From NCBI RefSeq assembly GCF_016906535.1, contig NC_057377.1, positions 1,922,001 through 1,986,000 of the forward strand: DNA of 64,000 bases, given 5' to 3'. Source of the stretch: Rhizoctonia solani. Lineage: Eukaryota; Basidiomycota; Agaricomycetes; Cantharellales; Ceratobasidiaceae. Within the stretch, counting starts at the first letter, position 1. Every line of letters starts with the position of its first letter. Of this stretch, positions 57,062 to 64,000 are shown one piece after another. Under the pieces are notes generated by a model. That model was not told the origin of the DNA. It saw only the letters and a program-made list of their open reading frames with translations, and did no database searches. The position numbers and the translations under genes were made by a program.

Positions 57062-59349
57062 ATGAGGCTCCGTTCTGTCGCTATTGGCACCAGCTTGCTC
57101 GGTGCTACCGCAGTATCTGCTGCGAAGAGCAGTTTACCAGTCGACAAGGTATATGGCACAAATGTGAGTGCTAGAACTGTTTTATTCTTTGTATTTCGTA
57201 TTTAATCTCTGACTGTTCATTCAACAGCTTGGAAGTTGGTATGTTAAGCAACTCAAATCCGATAACTATGATCAGGTCTAACCTCATTACAGGTTGCTGG
57301 TCGAGCCTTGGATGCTCCCCAATGAATGGGTCAATAAAATGGGTGGTGACAGCTGCGAGTCCGATTGTTCATCTTGCGCATACAGTGAATTGTATGTGTT
57401 TCTCCTGGGCTCGTGAATTCGGCTAATGCCTATCCCTTCAGTGATTTGGTCAAAAAGATCGGCCAAGAGAGGGCTGATAAAGTATTTGATGAGCATTGGT
57501 GAGTAGTAAGATTCACCAAGCTAACGCGAGAATAACCCCCTTTGTGGTTAGGGCCACTTGGTTCACCGAGAAGGATGCGGACATTATTAAAAACGCTGGT
57601 CTCAACATGATTCGAATTCCTCTTGGTTACTGGATCGTTGAGTCCCTTGTGGACCGCTCAACTGAGCACTACGTATGTCCATATATTAACACACCGGTAT
57701 ATATTTAACCAAAGTTATACCAGCCTCGTGGTGGGATGAAGTACCTGAAGAAAGGTCTTCGCTGGCTCAAGAAAAGAGGTATCTATGTTATGCTTGACCA
57801 TCATGCGCTGCCGGGTGTGGCGTCTGCCAACCAGATGTTTGCCGGGCGCTGTACTAGCGACGTCCAATTCTATGTATGTTTTTGTCCACATCAAATGTTC
57901 GCATTGATATCTAACTCTTAAACACTCAGACTCCGAAAAACTACAAACGTGCCTTAATCTGGGCTGGAGTCATGACAGCTATGACCCACACGGACCCGGA
58001 CTGGAGCAGTGTTTTCTCCATCGAGGCTATCAACGAGCCGGCTCGTGACGCCAACCAGACCCCCGGTTACGGCGAGTGTACGTGAGCGATTTATCAAATT
58101 TCTATATACCACTAACTCCTTCCTGCAGATCAAAAGCAATATGTCCAGGTGGTTCGCCTAGTGGAATATGCGTTGGGAGTCCCTTGTCCAGACACTGATT
58201 ATACCAAGATTTTCCCTGATTTATCATACTCGAAATCATACGACAAAGGCTTACCCGCGGTTGCTGCTCACATTAAGGACAAGACCATTCGCGACGTGCT
58301 GATGGAAGTGCACAAATATATGAAGTCCAACGCTGAGGAGTTCGGCCTCGGGTCTGATATCTATGTCGATATTGATGTCGATGTCAATCTATCGTTTGGT
58401 GCCTCCACGTCGGAAGTTGAGAAGCGCGAGCCTGTGGAACCTGTCGTCCCTCACGGATCCAGCTTGGAACGCCACAATGCTCGTAGGCGCCTCCACCACG
58501 AGCACGGTCTCTCAGCCAGGTTAGGCAAGGATGTATGCCGCACTTGTCTGACTACTGTGTGAGTCAGGCCGAATCTCAACTCCGAGTATCCCGAATCTTT
58601 CTTATTTCTTTCAATAGGTTCCAAAACATGCATTGGCAATACAATAACCCACCGTAAGCGGGGTTTACCTTGAAACTGTGAAGTTGAGGACTGACTGTGT
58701 TATAGTAATCCGGCTGATGCCGCCAATGGACCTCAGGCCTACGACGCACACCTGTATTTCGCTTTCGGTGAGTGATTTTCTTTTAAGAAAATCTTTTGAG
58801 CTGCATCTTTTCTAAACCCGATTTCAGGTGGTGTCGCGGACCCCAACCCTGAGTCATATATGAAGACCATATGCAGTACGTTACCTCCTGCTTGCACTAT
58901 CCAACAAGTCTAATTATCCGTAGACACTAATCGTGTTGCGAGGGCAAAGTCTGTCGGTAACTCTCCGCTGGTTTTTGGCGAATGGTCGGTTGCTACCAAC
59001 TTCAACGCCACTCCCGAGTTCTATCAAGACTGTGAGCAAAAGCACATTCGTTAACATGATCCGCTTTGACTGATTTGAGTTGTAGGGCTGGATGCCCAAA
59101 GAACAATCTACGCCGGTCAGGCCGATGGCTGGCTGTTCTGGAGCTACAAGCTTGAGAAAGGAAATAGATATGTTCCTGACATGTACGATCCGTCCTCACA
59201 ATTTCCAGCAATAGACTAATCGTTATTCTCTCAGGTCATGGTCAGCCACTTACGAGGCTGGCTACTTTACGAAGGATGATCCTAGCAAACTCAAGAACCC
59301 GGATGTATGCAAACCTTGGATAGCGAATAGTACTACCACTGTGGCTTGA
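57062..59349 (+). CDS. GH5 exo-beta-1,3-glucanase-type glycosidase, copy B
   Basis: Tandem paralogue of copy A with the same exon pattern. MRLRSVAIGTSLLGATAVSA is the signal peptide, followed by the 11-nt microexon CTTGGAAGTTG after 57228. Key motifs are MLPNEWVNKMGG, ATWFTEKDADIIKNAGLN, GIYVMLDHHALPGVA, FSIEAINEPARDA, PLVFGEWSVATNF and GQADGWLFWSYKLE. The exon-8 insertion is conserved: DIYVDIDVDVNLSFGAS, then EVEKREPVEPVVPHGSS and NARRRLHHEHGLS. The end KPWIANSTTTVA is followed by TGA at 59347-59349. Copies A and B are closer to each other than either is to C. Probably active. Confidence 0.92.
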
Positions 59350-59479
59350 TATATCGTAAATTGCTTGGACTCTTTCAGCTACAATTCCGTCTTAATATAT
59401 ATTTGTTGTTGTCTTTAAAACTAGTTCGCGTGATTGCGGTCTAGATATGTTTGATCGGAGCAAAATCCGATCAACTTCA

Positions 59480-60650
59480 ATATCCCTTAGTTTTGATTAA
59501 CTTTGATCGCCCCCAATGAGGAATCTCAATCAGCTCCCCATAAACCTTAGGTTTCATGATGTAGAATTCGGATACAGATTTACCTGTACGGATTCCCGCT
59601 CTACTTCTTGCCCCTCGTAAAACCCGATCACCTGACTTTGAAAATCTACGGTTTTCGGTGGTCTTTGACGGACACCAAAAGCTGCTGAACAATCGTAATG
59701 GTTGGCTGCATCCAAATTTTCGGCAAAGCTCGTCTATAGAACTCGGGCAATCGCATCTCTGGTATCCACGATACAACTGATGGTTTCTTCTAATATATGA
59801 TATACCGTACGAGCCAATATGATTGGGTCAAATATGCTAACGTTACCGTCACGAGTGCGATTTTCGTCGTGGCGCGCGTGCCGCTCTAGCACCGAACCCC
59901 ACATTTGATTTTCCATATCAATATAGTCGTAGATCGCCCCATGGTATTCCGTGTCCCCCGTCTTCAGTGCCCCTGACAAGACGATGGTTTCGAAAGACAA
60001 GCCGCTATCCCTTCACCGAACGAGCCGATCATCTTCGAATTCCTGTTTTCATTGGAGCCCATACATATTTGCGCTGATGGTATTTCGCTTCCTTATGAAC
60101 TTTATGACCGAATGCAAATTTCTCACGTATCCAATGGAGCTGGAGTGTCCAAATCTGAACCCATGGATGATTTACTAGCGTTCCAAGTCCGGCGCGCTGG
60201 TCGTTCCTTCATCTTCATCGAATAACTAGAGCGATTCACCAATCTTCAACAGCTCAATCATATTATTAAACCCATATTCTGGATCCTTATCTGTATTGAG
60301 GAACAATGATTTTCATCTCCCCGGTTTGGACCGCCTTGCCCGATAGCAACGTCAAAAACGGATGTATGTCACGACCACTTATTCTCTATTTTTTCTTCCT
60401 GATAACATATAATATAGAGGAATTGGCATGAATATCTTGAAGCACAATCTCTATAAAGTTAGTATGCAAGCAGCTCGTCTTAACTCTCCCAAAGGTCGAC
60501 ATAACTAGATTCGCATATCGTAGGTCATGACCAACTCTTCGGGATGTATATATCGTAATCAAATCCCGTGGATCATACTGCAAATTTGTGTCGCGATGAA
60601 ATGCATAGCTTGTGCTAGGGACATCCGACACAACAGAAGCAGAACACCCA
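59480..60650 (-). pseudogene. decayed gene of unknown family
   Basis: The minus strand holds coding-like blocks in order: PSTSYAFHRDTNLQYDPRDL, IYTSRRVGHDLRYANLVMS and IEIVLQDIHANSSILY (60386-60631); then LNTDKDPEYGFNNMIELLK and a stop near 60230; then GYVRNLHSVIKFIRKRN, two in-frame stops near 60000-60050, SFETIVLSGALKTGDTEYHG, DGNVSIFDPIILARTVYHIL, a TAG near 59740, and FAENLDAANHYDCSAAFGV onwards to a TGA near 59555. Several stops fall inside otherwise continuous frames, so I read it as a dead gene lying antisense in the GH5 cluster. Family not recognised. Confidence 0.5.
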
Positions 60651-60730
60651 GACCTAGAATTCTTGTTCCTAGATAGCCCACAAGAGGTATGGTCAAAGAA
60701 TATGTCGCCCGATACCTCCGAGAGCTATAT

Positions 60731-60737
60731 TATATAA
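60731..60737 (+). promoter_or_regulatory. TATA box of GH5 copy C
   Basis: TATATAA 136 nt before the ATG at 60867; copy B has the same motif at 135 nt and copy A at 119 nt. Confidence 0.55.
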
Positions 60738-60866
60738 CCGCTCCCTCTGTCTAACATTCAATATCACAAGTCTTCATTTCCTTGTACTTTCTTCCAGCTA
60801 GTACAGACATAAATCGTTCCAGCCTTCATCGATATTTTATCGAGTTATCCACATATTTACACTCCT

Positions 60867-63231
60867 ATGAGACTCCATTCTGTTGCTCTCGGTACCGGCT
60901 TACTCGGTGCTACTGCTGTTACTGCAGCTAAGAATGGACTCCCCGTGGACAAGATTTATGGAGTAAATGTGAGCAACCATCTCTTTGGTCCTTATATTCC
61001 CATAGAATGATACTTTATATTTAGCTCGGTAGTTGGTACGCTGAGCCTGGTCGAAATGTCGACTTATGACTTGTCTAATACGTTATTCAGGCTACTTGTA
61101 GAACCATGGATGCTGCCCGACGAATGGGTAAACAAAATGGGAGGAGAACGCTGTGATGCTGATTGCTCTGCTTGCGCGGCCAGCGAGTTGTGAGTTTATT
61201 TCGCGAAACATCTGAGTCGCCGTCTATCGCTCAACGCATCTGTTAAATAGCGGGCTCGTCAAAAAGCTTGGCCAGGAAAAAGCGGATCAAGTGTTTGAGG
61301 AACACTGGTAAGCGATCATATGCAATCTTATAAATTATCAACTTAGCGGAATTCGGCCAGGGCAACATGGTTTACTGAAAAAGACGTAGAAGAGATTGTG
61401 GCCGCTGGGTTAAATTCTGTTCGTATCCCCCTGGGCTACTGGATTGTTGAACCATTGGTGGAGCGGTCCACCGAATTTTATGTAAGTGGTAAGCGCATTG
61501 ACATTCGCTTGGCTCTAATGGTTTCCCCTAGCCTCGAGGTGGCATGAAATACCTCAAAAAGGGTCTTGGTTGGCTCAAGAAAAAAGGCATACATGTGAAG
61601 CTCGATCACCATGCGCTACCAGGTGTCTCAACACCCAATCAAATGTTCGCGGGCCGGTGCACAAGCGACGTCCAGTTCTATGTACGTTTTGATGATAACT
61701 CTGTGCCACTCGCTGACATTCGCATCCACAGACTGAGAAAAACTACAAGCGAGCCCTGATTTGGGCTGGTGTCATGACTGCTCTGAGCCACATTGACCCC
61801 GATTTCAGCTCTGTGTTTGCAATCGAAGCGATCAACGAGCCAATCATGGACGCCAACCAAACTCCCGGCTACGGAGACTGTATGTGGTATACATAGTTTA
61901 TGCGCATAATTCAGATCTGACATAATGGCTCACAGACCAAAAGCGATTTGTCAAAGTCGTTCGTATGGTCGAGTACGCTATTGGAATCAAGTGCGATGGT
62001 ACCGAATATACCAAGCTATTTACCAATGGGTCGTACTCCGATTCCCTCGACCTTGGCTTCCTCAAAGTGGCTACTCACACCACCGACACGGTTCTCGTCG
62101 AGGTTCTTAAAGACATAGCCGCGGCAGTCAAGAGCATTTGCGTGGATCTAAAACTGAGCCTTTCACTCAACTTACGCCGATCGCTTGATGTCAACCTCGG
62201 CGTAGGACTCAGCTCTGTCGACTTGGCCCAGATCAAGCAAGGACACGGTGCGGGGCGTGGAGCTATGGGTGCCTCCGGACCGGTCGTTGTCAAGCGCTCA
62301 GAAGACGTTGAAGATCTGGATACTCGGGTGGCTCATGGGTCGAGTTTTGAGCGACACAATTCTCGCAAGCGTCTTCACCACGGGCGTGGAATTTCGGCTA
62401 CGTTGGGCAAGAATGTGGGGCGTACTTGTTTAATGACTTCGTGAGTGTTTGATTATTGAGACTTTTAGTTGATGCATATCTGACTCCCATCTCTTGAATA
62501 GATTCCAGAATATGGGGTGGCAATACAACAATCCACCGTATGTGCATTGATACTCTCCTTGAACCTCTTACTGAAGATAATACTAGCAACCCTGCGGATG
62601 CCGCGATTGGTCCTCAGCTTTACGACGCTCACTTGTACTTTTCATTTGGTATGATACCATTAATACCCAAGCATAACGCTTTTTGACCTTTGTCCTAGGT
62701 GGTGTTGCTGACCCCAACGCCGAGTCGTACATGCGCGTTATCTGCAGTGAGTCCACATATTTGATGGCTTATATGTATGGACCATTGATTCAAGTTTTAC
62801 AGATACCGATCGCGTTGCCAAGGCAGTCGAAGTAGATAATAGCCCTATCGTGTTTGGTGAATGGTCACTCGCCACGAATTTCGCTGACACGGAGGAATTC
62901 CTACGTGACTGTATGCTAGCTTTATTTTCTCATATCATGCAGCTTTCTTAACTAAACACTTGGTACAGGGTCGGATGCTCAGCGTCTCATTTATGCAGGC
63001 CAGGGAGACGGCTGGTACTTTTGGAACTTTAAAGTCGAGGAGAACACGGTCTATGTTCCCTACTGGTAAGTGTCTCGGTGACGCCGAATAATAGTTCACT
63101 CAATATATGCCCTGTATAGGTCGTACTTTGCATCCCTCGAGGCTGGTTACTTTAGCAAAGACCCTAGCAAGCTATCCAATCCAGATGTGTGCAAGCCTTG
63201 GATCGCGAATAGCACCACGACCACGGCTTGA
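60867..63231 (+). CDS. GH5 exo-beta-1,3-glucanase-type glycosidase, copy C
   Basis: Third tandem paralogue. MRLHSVALGTGLLGATAVTA is the signal peptide; the 11-nt microexon is CTCGGTAGTTG. Motifs are LPDEWVNKMGG, TWFTEKDVEEIVAAGLN, GIHVKLDHHALPGVS, FAIEAINEPIMDA, IVFGEWSLATNF and GQGDGWYFWNFKVE. It is the most diverged copy. The exon-8 insertion is longer and glycine-rich (GAGRGAMGASGPVVVKRSED), keeps a KR step but not EA, and retains HGSSFERHNSRKRLHHGRG. It ends KPWIANSTTTTA with TGA at 63229-63231. Both catalytic Glu are present. Confidence 0.9.
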
Positions 63232-64000
63232 ACTGTGGATTGAGAACATTTATGGCTTGTCATATCGCCCTAGTAATATATTCTTTTTCTTTTTGGTCGT
63301 AAATTGCATAAATTGATATCGAGAGCAAAGGCTTGTGTGTATTGTTCTTTGAGAACATGGACTTGGTATTGCTTGTGGCAGTTTTATAGACTGGTAAATA
63401 ATTCTCATATATTCGGCCAACTTGTCCTTTGGAAGGCTAGGAACAATATGGGATTCTCCGTATGGCACGAAAGGTCAATCTGTATACATGATAGATGCAT
63501 CTATGAACACTTCCTCCATGGCTTCTTGGAATAGACTGCCAATGCGATTGATTTGCCGGCGCCTACCGTGCAGGACCAATAGAATGTATCAAGCGCTGAG
63601 GGAACCCGCCCAGTGCGTTATTTTTACCACCACATGGAATTAGGAGACGATGCGCTTGGCATCATCAAGTAAACATATTCTGATCGTGTGGTCTCCAAAG
63701 GTTCGACAGTAGCCGGACTCACGTGTCTGATGCGAATCTGAGACCCAGCATTGATTCGACGCGGGAAGCTATCGAAGTATCGGTACTGTATTCAATTACG
63801 TGGTACCGAGGCGAGAGCTTCTATGAGATTTCCCGAACCTCCTCCATTTCGGTTGTCGATCTATGGCTCGGATTCAAAATCCGGAGTTTCTCGCTGGTAT
63901 ATCTGTGTCCTTCATATAAATTCTCTCGACTATAACACCCCTAATTGTATCTTGTCCCTCCCCTCTGTCTGTCGCTCTTTTGCGCTCAACCAATACGACC
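63232..64000. other. right-edge intergenic with TATA-like element
   Basis: No complete gene. ATATAAA at 63914-63920 followed by a pyrimidine-rich stretch looks like a promoter. With the 119-136 nt TATA-to-ATG spacing of the GH5 genes, a start would fall at about 64033-64050, just beyond the window. Confidence 0.4.

Noticed and set aside
1..64000. tRNA, rRNA, retrotransposon LTRs and CRISPR arrays
   Set aside because: None found by eye; no reverse transcriptase or integrase motifs and no cloverleaf-like sequence with conserved boxes were noticed.

Overview
This window looks like nuclear DNA of an agaricomycete fungus. The genes are split by many introns of about 50-60 nt. The gene set (kinase-Kelch fusion, NACHT-WD40 proteins, Plavaka-type transposon, expanded G-alpha, clustered GH5 glucanases and M14 carboxypeptidases) resembles Rhizoctonia/Ceratobasidium. 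The genus is inferred from recognition, not from a search. All exon models were read by eye from splice signals, frame continuity and comparison among paralogues within the window.

Layout. 1-2224 (-): a six-Kelch protein running into a protein-kinase domain that leaves the window on the left. 2225-6117: long stretch with no supported gene. 6118-8753 (+): an unusual G-protein alpha subunit of 480 aa. 9211-9790: an unresolved small gene. 10165-11774 (-): RAE1/Gle2 mRNA export factor. 13505-15237 (+): secreted M14 carboxypeptidase with a GPI-like tail. 16137-16710: decayed Kelch relic. 16953-47732: four tandem NACHT-WD40 (STAND/NLR-type) genes with a 6.41-6.42 kb period. The first is cut by a 7,253-bp Plavaka-type DNA transposon (21076-28328) that carries an apparently intact transposase and a divergent second gene. 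47963-49835 (-): BCS1-like AAA ATPase. 50461-52100 (+): second M14 carboxypeptidase. 52515-53240 (-): autophagy factor ATG101. 53910-63231: three tandem GH5 secreted glucanases, with a dead gene between the second and third. A promoter-like TATA at the right edge suggests a fourth unit just outside.

How it fits together. The centre is a candidate fungal innate-immunity/allorecognition locus. Four NACHT-WD40 paralogues have exons of nearly identical length, while residue differences in the WD40 blades concentrate at the positions expected to face ligands. The array shows tandem duplication, mosaic exchange between copies, an internal linker deletion in copy 2, and destruction of the C-terminus of copy 1 by a recent transposon (perfect 17-bp terminal inverted repeats, TG target duplication). 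In all four copies the NACHT and WD40 halves are joined by a 51-nt GC-AG intron. A GT-AG-only gene finder would therefore split each into two genes. The flanking carboxypeptidases and glucanases are duplicated secreted hydrolases; RAE1, ATG101, the BCS1-like gene and the G-alpha are housekeeping or signalling genes around them.
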